Shown here: piece after piece, positions 42,368 to 53,026 of the stretch
Numbering within the stretch: the stretch's first letter is position 1
Layout of the letters: the number at the start of each line of letters is the position of its first letter
Source: Oegoconia quadripuncta
Lineage: Eukaryota > Arthropoda > Insecta > Lepidoptera > Autostichidae
Assembly (NCBI GenBank): GCA_949316235.1
Contig: OX438758.1
Coordinates: 5,861,731-5,925,730, forward strand
Direction: 5' to 3'
DNA length: 64,000 nt
Notes under the pieces: model-generated
The model's input: only the letters and a program-made list of their open reading frames with translations
Databases searched by the model: none
What the model was told of the DNA's origin: nothing
Position numbers and translations under genes: made by a program

Positions 42368-43020
42368 TAAAAGTTATGATCGAGATTATATTGGTGCGGA
42401 GTTCTAATATATGGTTTAGGCAATGGCGATTAGTCCAAATTCCCATAAATCGCAATTAGGTAAACACTTTAACCCCAGCAGTGAAATTTTACAGCTACTA
42501 TTCTTTTACGCGTGTCTACGCTAACTGATTCACGATCATGCCACAGTAAACAAAAAGGAGCAGTATATTGTCTCGGCAGCAGTATATTGTCTCGGCAGCG
42601 TCCTTGAAATAATTACCTCTAGGTCGATAGGCAAATTAACGCGCAATTTAGGGCTGCCTACTAAGTGTCACCATGTGCTGTCACGCTTGGGTTATGTATT
42701 TCATAATGTTAGATGAAATTATCATATTATTTATTTAATTAAACATCGCTCCAAATTACATAAAATTTAATTTAAATGCACTTTATTTGGTTCTGGTTGA
42801 GTTTTAGTTCATAATTCATAAATATAGTTTAATAGTTGGTTATTTAATATATTTTTATTTTTCATTATGCCTATTTAGCATTTTGCGTACTCGTACCTAC
42901 CTATAGTTTCACGTCCTTTTACATTTTGCGTTTATGGTGTAGTGCGTCCAAAGGGAAAGACTACTTAAGTATTGTAAGTAAAGTAATATCTACTTACATG
43001 TTTTCCGTAAACTAAAGTGA

Positions 43021-43147
43021 ACTAAAGGCCGGCAACGCATCTGTGACCCTTTTGGTGTTGCGGGTGTCCATGGGCGGCGGTGATTGCTTTCCATCAGGTG
43101 ACCCGCATGCTCGTTTGCCGCCCTCTCATATAAAAAAAAAAAAAAAA
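43021..43147 (+). repeat. LINE 3' tail with poly(A)
   Basis: AAAGGCCGGCAACGCATCTG, GCGGTGATTGCTTTCCATCA and GGTGACCCGCATGCTCG precede about 17 A. Same 3' UTR as 15590-15712. Confidence 0.7.
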
Positions 43148-43882
43148 GAATCATAAAAATAACATTTTATAGTTGGGAAATCATGATTAAATCATGGGAG
43201 GATTTCCTTCGTCACGTAAAAATTTGTAACTTAAATATTATACTAATGTTTGTCACACATAATGACATAATTCCTTATCTTTACAATGTCATTCTATAGC
43301 TTTTTATTATTATTATTTATTATTATTTATAGTTTATTGTACACTAATCATAAAAACAGTACAGCAATAAAGAGGATGTACAAAGGTGCAAGCTTATCTC
43401 TAAAAAGAGATTTCTTCCAGCAAGACCGTGAGTGACAAGAGTTTTATCTTAAGTCGTCTTTCCTTTTTGAACATGATGCAAAATGAACTCGTGCATGTAT
43501 CGTAATAACAGGGGAATAAATTCTCTTTATCAACACCTTTGCCCAATGTTTTCCGTAAACTAAAGTGAATTAAAAAAAAGGGAAAGGATTAGGGGCTTTA
43601 GAAAACACGAGGTCATGCCCCACTAAATGTCATTATGTCCGCGCGCGCGCCGTTTTGGGACCTGGCGCCCCTTGGCATTTACCTAGTTTGCCTTAGGGAT
43701 AATCCGCCTCTGTAATCATGGGAAGATTTCCTTCGTCACGTAAAAAATTGTAACTTAAATATTATACTAATGTTTGTTACACATAATGACATAATTCCTT
43801 ATCTTTACAATGTCATTCTATAGCTTTTTATCTTTAGTCGTCTTTCCTTGCTACTATTACTTATATAGGATGCAAAATTTTT

Positions 43883-44165
43883 GACAACCTCTTTGGTGTA
43901 ATGGTTAGCAACTCTGACCGCTATACCAAAAGGTTGCGGGTTCGAATCCCGCTAGGGGCATATGTTTGTGTGATGAATACGGACATGTGTACCCGAGTTA
44001 TGGATGTTTTCATTTATAATAAGTATTTATTTACAAAAAAAAAATGTATTTATGTATTATATCAATCATCTGGTATCCACAACACAAGCATATAGTTGCT
44101 TACTGTGGAACTAGATGGTGCTGTGTGCATGTCTAAGGATATTTATTATTTATTTATTATTATTA
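43883..44165 (+). repeat. tRNA-derived SINE family A, full length
   Basis: GACAACCTCTTTGGTGTAAT, B box GGTTCGAATCC, full body and tail ending AAGGATATTTATTATTTATT. Confidence 0.87.
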
Positions 44166-44383
44166 TATTAAAATTAATTTGTGCATATATCGTAATAACA
44201 GGGGAATAAATTCTCTTTATCAACACCTTTGCCCAAGGAACCAAATGCACCGAAAATGATTCGACTTTTGTTTAACAAACTACTGAAGTGGCGACTTAGA
44301 TAGAAGCAAATACGAATAATAATAGTGCAATACTCCTATATTACTTTTTAGCCGACCTCTCAAAAGGAGGAGGTGATAAATAC

Positions 44384-44508
44384 TTATTATAAATGAAAAC
44401 ATCCATAACTCATTCATCATACAAACATATGCCCCTAGCGGGATTCGAACCTGAGACCTTTTGGTATAGTGGTCAGAGTTTCTAACCACTACACCAAAAA
44501 GGTCGTCA
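44384..44508 (-). repeat. SINE family A, head half
   Basis: On the - strand: GACGACCTTTTTGGTGTAGT through the B-box region (CAGGTTCGAATCCCGCTAG) to CATTTATAATAAGTATTTAT. The tail half is missing. Confidence 0.82.
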
Positions 44509-45403
44509 AATCAATAATAATAATGTACTTAAAAAACGAAATAAATAAGTACACCTTCAGGTAAAAAATAATTCACGCACAAGGTGGCCAGACGACCTGG
44601 TGAATGTCGCGGCAAGTCGCTGTATGTACACCGCTTCCTATATCGCTCTGGAACACTATGAGCTATGTTCAGTTTAAAAATTTGTGTCAGATCTTGCTGA
44701 AGCGGAAGGGTGCTTCGTATACCAATAAATTAGTGAGAAGTGGAATGTACGATTATGCTTCATTTATTGTTCATCGTACAGTTGTCATCATGTGCTTACG
44801 TGCCCATATTGCGCACGGGAGTTCACCGCAAAGATCGACTATGTTAGCCATATCTTCGAATGTACCAGCGCCAAACCGATTAGGAGTCAAAGTGATCGCC
44901 ATGGTCGAAATCGGTTGGAAGCATCATTTCTCGTCACGTGATACTGTAGGATATTAAGCTTAATTTAAAGAATACTTTTTAATTATATATTAGCTTTATA
45001 TAAAATTCACAAATATAAATGCACTCGCATCCGTCTGCCATGTTTGTGACGTCACTTCCTTACCCTTTTTTTTATCATCTTGTCGACTCTAACGTAGCTG
45101 TGCGTGTTTTATTATTAATTTACTCCAAAATTCAATAAATAATAAGGTTGCTTTACGGATTAGCTTCTGTATAAGGTCCCACCCTGGTGTCGAAGACTAG
45201 TGGAAGACCAGGGGGGCTCCCGAGAGGATCCTTCTGGGGTAACAGGCACAGGCACAAGCACAGGCAGCACGAGGTGCCTAGTTTCCTTCATAGTTTTTCT
45301 AGAAGAAAGTGATATTTTTACAGTCCACTGCTCGTTATAGCGCATGTAACATTGAGATACTGAGGGCTTGTTATCATTTATTTACAGATATTAGTGAATA
45401 AAA
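44509..45403. other. upstream of the epimerase gene, with an RTE fragment
   Basis: Positions 44585-44700 carry GACGACCTGGTGAATGTCGC and GCTTCCTATATCGCTCTGGA, an RTE-like C-terminal remnant parallel to 50560-50650. A 3' splice-like TTATTTACAG at 45377-45386 lies 17 bp before the start codon, so a 5' UTR intron with an upstream non-coding exon is likely. Promoter not identified. Confidence 0.4.
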
Positions 45404-48400
45404 ATGGTGCAGTTAACAGAAGAAGAGTTCGGCACGTGTGGAACGGAGCCAGTGAAGAAGTTCACTTGGACCACTGATGAGGGGTTCTCATTGACAGCCA
45501 TCTCCTATGGAGCTATTGTGCAGTCGATAAAAGTAAGGGCCGATGTTTATTCGAATAGTATATTATAGGTAGGTATTGTACATACATACATACATAACGT
45601 CACGCCTGCTCCCTTAGGGGTAAACACACCACCACCACAGACTTCTACTTGCTACCATACGCAACTACGCATGTTTGTCAATCTGTGCAGAATGTGAATG
45701 TATGTCTATTTGACGACCGTTAACCACTATGTATGATGAATACGTGTAGATTATCTTATGATACCCGAGTGCCTATGTAACATAAACAGATTAACATAAT
45801 GTATCAAGTACAGCTTTTCTGTACCTGGACATCTGTATCCCTATTATATACCTACGAAAAACATAACGTACATGCATCCATCAAGATAAGTCTACGATTG
45901 TGTAACAACAATTTATGTTAAATGTTCTTTGTATTTAATTTTTGTGTGCAATAAAGAATTTAATAATAATAATAACAATTTCAGTAATTAATGTTGTTTG
46001 TCTCACATTCATAAAATCAATATCTTGATAAGCGATGAAGATAATCAATGTGTAGGGAATAACCTGATGATTGTGAATGAAATCTGCCTTAAGGGCCTAT
46101 TACACCATTCTAAATGCAGAGCTAATTCTGCATACATTGCTGGGAGGCTTGGTTTTGTTAATTCAAATATCCTTACTTTAACCCAGAAGTGTATGCCGAA
46201 TTAATCTCTGAATTTAGTATGGTGTAATAATAAGCGCTTAAAGCCTATCCCGCACGGTATTCCATACAAACTTTCAAGTCCAAATTTTTTGAAATTAATA
46301 AACCGATTCTAATTAAATTTTATTTTATTTTAGATCTAAATTACGTACTTTATTATCACGTATTTATTTATTTAAGAGGTATAGCGATTTTAAGGGAAAA
46401 TTCGATATATTGAAAATATATTGTACTAACGTTTTATCTATGTATCCTGAAATATATACAGCGGTTAAGACGCGGTTTCCCAATTTGGGAAGTCCGGCTT
46501 CGATTCCCAGGCAGACCATGTACCAATGAGCTTTTAAATTTAATTTAATTACTTATGTGCATTTATTCGACTGCTCTTAAACAGTGAAGGAAAACATCGC
46601 GAGGAAGCCTGCATGACTGAGAAATAAAACCCAACCCGCAATGGGCCAGCGTGGTGGACTATGGCCCATACTCCCTCATTATACGAGGGATGGCCTATAT
46701 CCCTGCAGTGGGATGTTTACTGGCTGAGATGAAGATCCTGAAATACGTTTCATTAGAAGTGGTTTCATTCATTTTAGAAAATTTGGACATGTAAATTGCA
46801 TAAAACGACGTGTGGGTAAACCTAGTTATCCAGTTTTCACACAAACTATATAAACGACCCCACGTAAATAAATGTGAGATATTTTCTGAATTTTATTAAC
46901 AAATATTTAATATAGGAAGGTCTAGTTTGCATGAATTAGCTGTGTTAAAAAAAATATTCTCGAAATTTTTTTTTGTATGAAAACACAAACCCCCTTATTC
47001 ATAAAAACTTACAAACGCTTAAGATAAGCCTGTTTTAGTTAAAGTATGTTTCGTCACTTTCCTTCATTGCAACATTTCCTTATGAATGATAGAGACAAAA
47101 CAGGCTTATAAAGCGTTTGTAAATTTTTATGAATAAGACGGTAAGGTGACGAAATAATCCCACCGATAGCTTATAAATTTAAACCTATTTCATTAACGTA
47201 AAGTAGACCTTACTAGTTTAACATTTATTACTAAAATACGAAAATTGTGGACGATTACAGTTTGTATTAAAAATAGTTGGTATCTTATACCCTTAACTTA
47301 TCGTTTCTAATATCTATAGAACACCGCTATCTTACTTATTACATATAAAAAGTATGTAGGTAGGTATATAGATAGGTTATTAACCTCACATTCTTCTTTA
47401 ATAGATATTATAAATAAATATCCTTGGATATACACACCATGCCTTCTAGTTCCACATTAAGCAACTATAGGCTTGTGTTATGGATACCAGATGGTTGATA
47501 TACTACTCAGATACATTTTTTTTGTAAATAAATACATATATAAATGAAAAATATCCATAACCCGGGAACACATGTCTGTATTCATCATAAATACGGACGG
47601 GAGAATATGATGCGGAGTACGATGCGACGGCACCACTCCAAAACTGCTTTTAGTTTAGTTTAGTTTAGTAGGTGTAAATCCGAGTCGACACCATTATTTA
47701 AAAAATTAACAAGGCGTAAATCTCCATGTATGTCTGTATCTCTATGTCATGCTAAAGGAGCAGGAATCCTCATTTTTCATACGCAAAATAACTAATTAAA
47801 GACGAAGAAACTATGTTTACAATTTGTGTCACAAGAAACTGTAAAAATTAGTGCCATCTATTTGGCACAACTTATTAGCATGATCAAAATATGTGAATCC
47901 CACTGTGTGTATTTTAGCAAGCGGATGTGATGAAATCAAATCAAAGAATCTTATGCATAGCGTTACACAGATAGTGGCTGATGCAATAAATATCACTTGT
48001 TTTTAATTTCCAGTTCCCTGACCAGCACGGTATCACCAGCGACGTGGTGCTCGGCTTCGACGAGCTCGACGACTACCTTCACAAGAATACCCCGTACTTA
48101 GGTGCTGCAATCGGACGGTGTGCCAATAGAATCAAAGGTGCTAGCTTCAAGATCGACGGAGAGGAATACCATTTGGCAAAGAATATCGGGCAGGATCACT
48201 TACACGGAGGGAATGTTGGGTTTGATAAGGTGAACATTTTGTACCTATCTGCAAAATAAATAAAAAAAACCAACAAATTTATAAAACACAATTAAAAATT
48301 ACCTATATGTTATAGAAAAAACACGCCGTCCAACTCGCTTCCGTGAGGCCTAGTACCTAGTATGCTAGCGCTATTGCCCGGCTGAATGCATAAGCTCAGC

Positions 48401-51400
48401 TGCTGAGCAAAGAGGCACCAGCTCTCACATCTCCAGAGGCGTGGATCAGTCTAACGGATAAATCCTTTACAAATTGTTTCGTGTCAGAAGACCACGGGCC
48501 CATTGTCTCTACTGCAAGCGCCGCAAACTCGTGGTTTATAGAGATTGACGCGTTGCGCCTTTTTTTTCAGGCAAAGTGGACTTTGAAAACCTTGATTGAA
48601 TAGCGGAATGATTTCGTTGACTTAGATATACAAAATTTTATCAATACTAAGGTCATTGTTTTATAATTATTTCAGAAAAACTGGAAATCCACCGTCGACG
48701 GGAACAAGGTCACCTTCAGTTATTATTCCAAAGATGGCGACGAGAGGTACCCTGGCGATCTAATCACCAACGTCTCATACGAGGTCAAAGACAACGCGAC
48801 CTTCCACGTGGAGTTTAACGCTCTCACCACCAAGAAGACCGTTGTAAACCTGACCAATCACTCCTACTTCAATCTTGCTGGGCATGAGACCGGTTCGGAA
48901 GAGTTGTACAATCATCACGTAACAATCAATGCAGACAAGTAAGTGGCGCAGTCGCATTCGCTTTTCGTTGTCAGTCAGTCCTTGGATGGGTGACCACTAG
49001 TGGCATATTAATACACTGTTTCCGTGCTTCGGAAGGCACTTTTAAGCCAAGTCGGTGGTGGATGACCCATACCTTCTCCCAGTAAGAGGAGGCTGTCTCA
49101 GCAGTGAGGATGTGTAAGGCAACGATAGTGAAATGGAGTAGAATACTCATGCATCGATACCTTTTATTGTTTTATTTTAAAGTTTAGGAAAACTATTGGC
49201 TTTATACACTCTACGTTATACTCACACAAGTCAACTGACTTCTAACTAGAGGTTTCCTCTAATAGATATAGGTAACTTAAAATTTATACTACTGAGCTTA
49301 GAAATGGTACATGCACTTACACACCTTCCTTGCCTTCGATTCAAATTTTCTTCATTTCACTCAATTCATTCAAAAGTTCATTTGTCACTATTCAAAAATA
49401 GAACAAAACTGTACATACAGCAAATACATTAGTTGCTATCTTGGAAGAATTTAGTATTCAGAATGGCTTCCATTGCACTCACGCGCACGAAATATGCCAA
49501 CATCATGGGTATGAATCATATTAAGGGTTTTACGCTACGACAATTTGTTGACACAGCATAGAAATTGTCACGTTTTGTCGAAAAGGTACCTACTACATCG
49601 ATGTCAACGCATACAAACAAGTCACTGCAAGAAGCATGGTTTTATCTCGAACGATAAAAACTAAGGTTTAGAAAAAAATACTTTGAATCCCCTCCATCTC
49701 AATTCGTGATGTTTTGCTTTTAGGGCATTTATTTTAGGGCCTGTTTAGGTCATTTTGCTAAAAAAGCAATCAGACTCAAAGTGTCCATTTTTATTTTCAG
49801 GATTACCGAGACTGACTCCGTATCCATTCCCACTGGCCGCTTTACTCACGTGGGCGGCACCCCCTTTGACCTCCGCAGTGCTACGCGCCTCGGTGATGTT
49901 ATTGACAAGGCTGACAACCTCTTTGACGACAATTTCTGCGTATCCAGCTATGGAAGCAAGGTATAATATCAACCTTATAAATGTAGCATTAATTGCAGCC
50001 TTTCTATAGTCTAATGCTAAACATGGGTCTACCCCATTTGGAAATGTCCCTTGCTGCTTGTATGCTCGCTGGCCAGCCACCCTTCTTATTCCCCTACGAT
50101 CATCGACGATATCATAATATGACCTTACGTTGCTCGTGGTCCACCCGGGTAGTTCAGCTGTGTGGACCTCAGGACACTCCTCATTGCAATGCACCTAAAT
50201 CAGACAGAGAGATTGCGTTGAACGTAGCCTGAACAATCTTTGATTGAAGGAACTGCCAAAAGCATACCTGTCAATAGGTATAGTTGACTGCAAGACAAGA
50301 GTAACACCGGGAATTATTACTACGCGGCAATTAAGTTTTAAATCGAACTAAAGTGTTCACGCTACGACTTTTGGAGAGGGTGATGCTTTCGTTACACTGC
50401 AAGGTCGAATCAGGAACGATAAATCCATAGAAGAAAGAAGGACACTGTCATAAGTCAGCGAATTAGTAAGTTGAAGGCAGGGCTGAGGACGATCTGATGG
50501 TCGGTATGAGGCATTAAACATCTTGGGTGGAGGCTACGCACCAGCAAGCCCAGTGTAGAACGACCTAAGGTGGATGGACGACCTAATGAAGGTCGCGGAA
50601 GGTCGCTGGATGTAGGCCGCTTCCTGTCGGTAGCTCTGGAAATCTATGGGGAAGGACAATGTTCACCAGTGGACGTTCTGTGGCTGATATTATGGTGAAA
50701 GTGTTACTTGAGCTGCAGACCACGATGCGTGAGCAATGTCATGCAAGTCTGCATCGGCGGTCGATTTTTGCATCGTAAGCACAAACATCTATCGAATTCT
50801 CTATCATGCCCGTGCAATATACGTCTGTTAATTTCTATTATCTTGATTGAAAAGCCATTTAATAACGATTTGTAAATATATCGAAATTATTTATTTTTGT
50901 TTGTAATCTAAGGAAGTAACGAACTTTTGAAACAGTTCCTATATATAAGTCTGTTTTATCTTAATTTAATTTTTATTCTTGTGCATCTTTTAATAATATT
51001 ATCCTCTGCAGTCATAGGTTTAAATGCAAGTTCACCCTGTATTTACTTCTTCTATAATATCGGGCCGAATATTCTCTTCTGCAGAACTAATTATAGAGCC
51101 AATGGAAATCTTACACGAGCAAGGTGCGCAAAGCGTGCAAATATTTATTTCGTAGGATATAAATTATCACTAAACGTCACATTTTTCATCTTATTATTAA
51201 AATTATTGACATTATTGCTCATTCATAAAGCTGACTCCCCAGAGAAGAACGAGCAAGAAACTCAAGGGTTGCTCTTTTAAATAAGTTTTGGGGTACAATT
51301 ATATTATATTGTATAATTAGACTGAATATCGCCGAGCGGTCTATGTCCATGCTTGCTTATCATCCAGATAGTCAGAAATTTTATAATAGACTTTGGTAAA

Positions 51401-52054
51401 TAATGTCTGTTTTATAATGGTTTTGAATATATTTAAAGGTAAATTTTGAATGTCCACTGGAACCTTATTATAAAAGCGTACATTGCCCCTTAAATGCTAA
51501 CGTTAATATATAAATTTCTTGAAATGTATTCCTAAGAGACACTCTGGGGTCCAGTTTGTAAATCGTGCGAACGGCTCGTTTCTTCAGAACAAAGATACAA
51601 TTTATGTCCGCGGCATTTCCCCACCTCGCGATGTCTAAAAAATATCTGGATATCGCCAGCTCAATCCGCGAGGAATTACTGTTACTCTTCCGACAATCTT
51701 TAAATCATCTTTACTGATCTTTTACAGGCGCTAACCTTCGTGTCGCGCGTTATCCACCCACAAACAGGCCGCTACCTGGAAGTCTACAGCAATCAGCCTG
51801 GAGTCCAGTTCTATACGAGCAATGCCCTTCCATCTCCTGACGAAGAGGCGCTAGTCGGCAAGGGAGGAGTTGGCTACAGGAAACATGCCGCATTCTGCTT
51901 AGAAACCCAGAACTTCCCTGACGCTGTCCACCACTCAGAGTTCCCCGATCCGATTTTAAAACCAGGCGACATTTACAACCACAAAGTTGTGTACAACTTT
52001 GGTGTTGAGATTAATAAAGAGCGTGACCCTGCCGCTGTTGTGGTTCCGGCTTGA
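45404..52054 (+). CDS. GALM: aldose 1-epimerase (galactose mutarotase), five exons
   Basis: Coding exons are 45404-45532, 48014-48229, 48676-48938, 49801-49960 and 51728-52054. All are GT-AG with consistent phase and give 364 residues. The enzyme interconverts alpha and beta anomers of galactose and glucose in the cytosol and feeds the Leloir pathway. No signal peptide is seen. Family motifs in order: YLGAAIGRCANRIKGASF (sugar-binding Asn-Arg), GQDHLHGGNVGFDK with the conserved His, VNLTNHSYFNLAG with the catalytic-site His, GGTPFDLR with the conserved Asp, and FCLETQNFPDAVHH with the catalytic Glu. YTSNALPS is also present. Length is slightly above the usual about 340-350. The start is chosen for its AAAATGG context and in-frame continuity. 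Introns contain SINE, CR1 and RTE insertions. Confident. Confidence 0.95.
46450..46745 (+). repeat. tRNA-like SINE family C
   Basis: CAGCGGTTAAGACGCGGTTT, GGCTTCGATTCCCAGGCAGA (B-box-like) and the tail GGCCAGCGTGGTGGACTATG, CTCATTATACGAGGGATGGC, CTGCAGTGGGATGTTTACTG. A common lepidopteran SINE layout. Intron 1 of the epimerase gene. Confidence 0.7.
47412..47592 (-). repeat. SINE family A, head missing
   Basis: AGTTCCACATTAAGCAACTA, TGGATACCAGATGGTTGATA and CCGGGAACACATGTCTGTAT match the family A tail and body on the - strand. The tRNA-like head is absent. Confidence 0.78.
47600..47695. repeat. one arm of the 36362-36520 MITE family
   Basis: GTACGATGCGACGGCACCAC, TCCAAAACTGCTTTTAGTTT and GTCGACACCATT match the right half of the palindromic MITE. 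Confidence 0.6.
48236..48675. other. intron 2 of the epimerase gene with an unidentified conserved-looking block
   Basis: The block 48480-48570 (CGTGTCAGAAGACCACGGGC, TCTACTGCAAGCGCCGCAAA, CTCGTGGTTTATAGAGATTG) looks repeat-derived. No second copy was found in the window. Confidence 0.3.
48944..49115 (+). repeat. 5S-rRNA-like SINE, copy 3, abutting an epimerase splice donor
   Basis: GGCGCAGTCGCATTCGCTTT, TCAGTCAGTCCTTGGATGGG, TGACCACTAGTGGCAT, CGTGCTTCGGAAGGCACTTT and GGATGTGTAAGGC. The head starts about 5 bases after the GT donor of exon 3 (48939). The box A stretch is partly deleted compared with the copy at 25162-25454. Confidence 0.65.
50450..50690 (+). pseudogene. RTE-like LINE 3' end, degenerate
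   Basis: AAGCCCAGTGTAGAACGACC, TGGATGGACGACCTAATGAA, GTCGCTGGATGTAGGCCGCT and CTCTGGAAATCTATGGGGAA then GGACAATGTTCACCAGTGGA. The CTCTGGAAATCTATGGGG word is the core of the minisatellite unit at 38160-39776. Intron 4. Confidence 0.65.
51125..51485 (-). pseudogene. CR1-like LINE 3' end, reversed
   Basis: Reverse complement of the layout at 21780-22145: TTCGTAGGATATAAATTATC, AGAAGAACGAGCAAGAAACT, ACCGCTCGGCGATATTCA (complement) and the KISDYLDD coding remnant. Lies in intron 4 of the epimerase gene, antisense to it. Confidence 0.78.
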
Positions 52055-52143
52055 GAGGGATCATAATTCTGAGAGGAACACGCCATATTATGTTTGTATT
52101 TATTTATAACCGTTACGTTGATTTGATATTACAATAAGTTGCA

Positions 52144-52153
52144 AATAAATAAA
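52144..52153 (+). terminator. polyadenylation signal of the epimerase gene
   Basis: Overlapping AATAAATAAA 90 bp after the stop codon, in AGTTGCAAATAAATAAAGTT. Two canonical AATAAA hexamers. Confidence 0.7.
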
Positions 52154-52170
52154 GTTTAAACTAATTTTAC

Positions 52171-52385
52171 GATTTATTATCAACAGCCTAACACGTCTCC
52201 ACTGTTAAAGCACAGCTTTCTTTCACTGGGAGAGGTTATGGCCCATAGTGTACCACGTGGGCCCAATGCGGATTGATGGATTTGGGTCAGACTAGTGACC
52301 ATCTGACAGTCAATGTTTCTAAGGCCAGCTATTCAATTAAAGTTGCCTTCAATTAAAACAACCGGCACTATTTAACGTTTTCTTT
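52171..52385 (-). repeat. 5S-rRNA-like SINE, 5'-truncated
   Basis: Tail of the family (TATTATCAACAGCCTAACAC, GACTAGTGACCATCTGACAG, CAACCGGCACTATTTAACGT) on the - strand without the 5S-like head. Begins about 20 bp past the epimerase polyadenylation signal. Confidence 0.55.
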
Positions 52386-52396
52386 TTTTTTTAATG

Positions 52397-52670
52397 CACT
52401 ACGGGTTGGTACTTGAACTCAATCACACCTGGTGTTAAGTGAAGATGAGGTCCAAGGTGGAAGCGTACTGACCCGGAAACCCCAACACATTTGGGGGACC
52501 GGCTATCTTATCTTTGACAACCAGAACACAACAATGCTATTAACATTGCTGTTTGGCGGCAGATTTAGATAAGATGGTGGTAGCTAACCAGGTGGACATT
52601 TAATATGCCCTACCACCAACCAAACCGAGTACCCCGCTGGGCATCGAACCCGCGACCTCCGAATCCTTAC
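52397..52670 (-). repeat. tRNA-derived SINE family B
   Basis: From TGCACTACGGGTTGGTACTT to CTGGGCATCGAACCCGCGAC and CTCCGAATCC on the - strand. The last part of the head is cut at the junction with SINE A (52675). Confidence 0.82.
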
Positions 52671-52674
52671 ACAT

Positions 52675-52798
52675 ACACACAGCTCTATCTAGTTCCACAG
52701 TAAGCACGTATAAGCTTGAGTTGTGGATACCAGATGGTTAATATACTACATAAATATTTTTTTATTTATTTAAATAAATACTTATTATAAATGAAAAC
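52675..52798 (-). repeat. SINE family A, tail half, split by Copia
   Basis: TCTAGTTCCACAGTAAGCAC, GGATACCAGATGGTTAATAT and TTATTATAAATGAAAAC. The other half continues at 57430 after the Copia element. Confidence 0.85.
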
Positions 52799-53019
52799 TG
52801 TTATGGTTTGTTGTTGACTATCGCGGCTGGCGAATAAAATGTCTCTTGTATTTAAATCATTCCTTTAATTAAGTTTCTAGTACTTATTTATTCCAAACAC
52901 AAAAATAATAACTTCCATCTTTTACCATTTTAGAACCAGAGACTATTATAGACTCTTATAATAAAAACTTATGCATAAGATGCTATGGCTTGGAAGGGTG
53001 GACATTGGTCCCTTTAATA
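52799..53019 (-). repeat. 3' LTR of the Copia element
   Basis: 221 bp. On the element's strand it starts TATTAAAGGGACCAATGTCC and ends CAACAAACCATAACA. The polypurine tract TTGAGGGAGAG (53020-53030, - strand) directly precedes it. Confidence 0.93.
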
Positions 53020-53026
53020 CTCTCCC

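Larger units (their letters stand above)
43005..44236. repeat. tandem segmental duplication, about 545-bp units with different insertions
   Basis: TGTTTTCCGTAAACTAAAGT occurs at about 43003 and 43549, TTTCCTTCGTCACGTAAAAA at 43203 and 43728, and CGTAATAACAGGGGAATAAA at about 43500 and 44190. Copy 1 carries the LINE tail 43021-43147 and copy 2 the SINE 43883-44165, so both insertions came after the duplication or were not shared. Confidence 0.75.

Noticed and set aside
44604..44957. 117-codon frame on the + strand
   Set aside because: Its first part matches RTE-like remnant sequence and the rest shows no domain; not a gene.
45708..45800. Possible further SINE A copy (TTTGACGACCGTTAACCACT)
   Set aside because: Only short words match and the body is too degenerate to support a call.
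49745..50194. 149-codon frame on the - strand
   Set aside because: It is antisense to epimerase exon 4 and has no recognisable domain.
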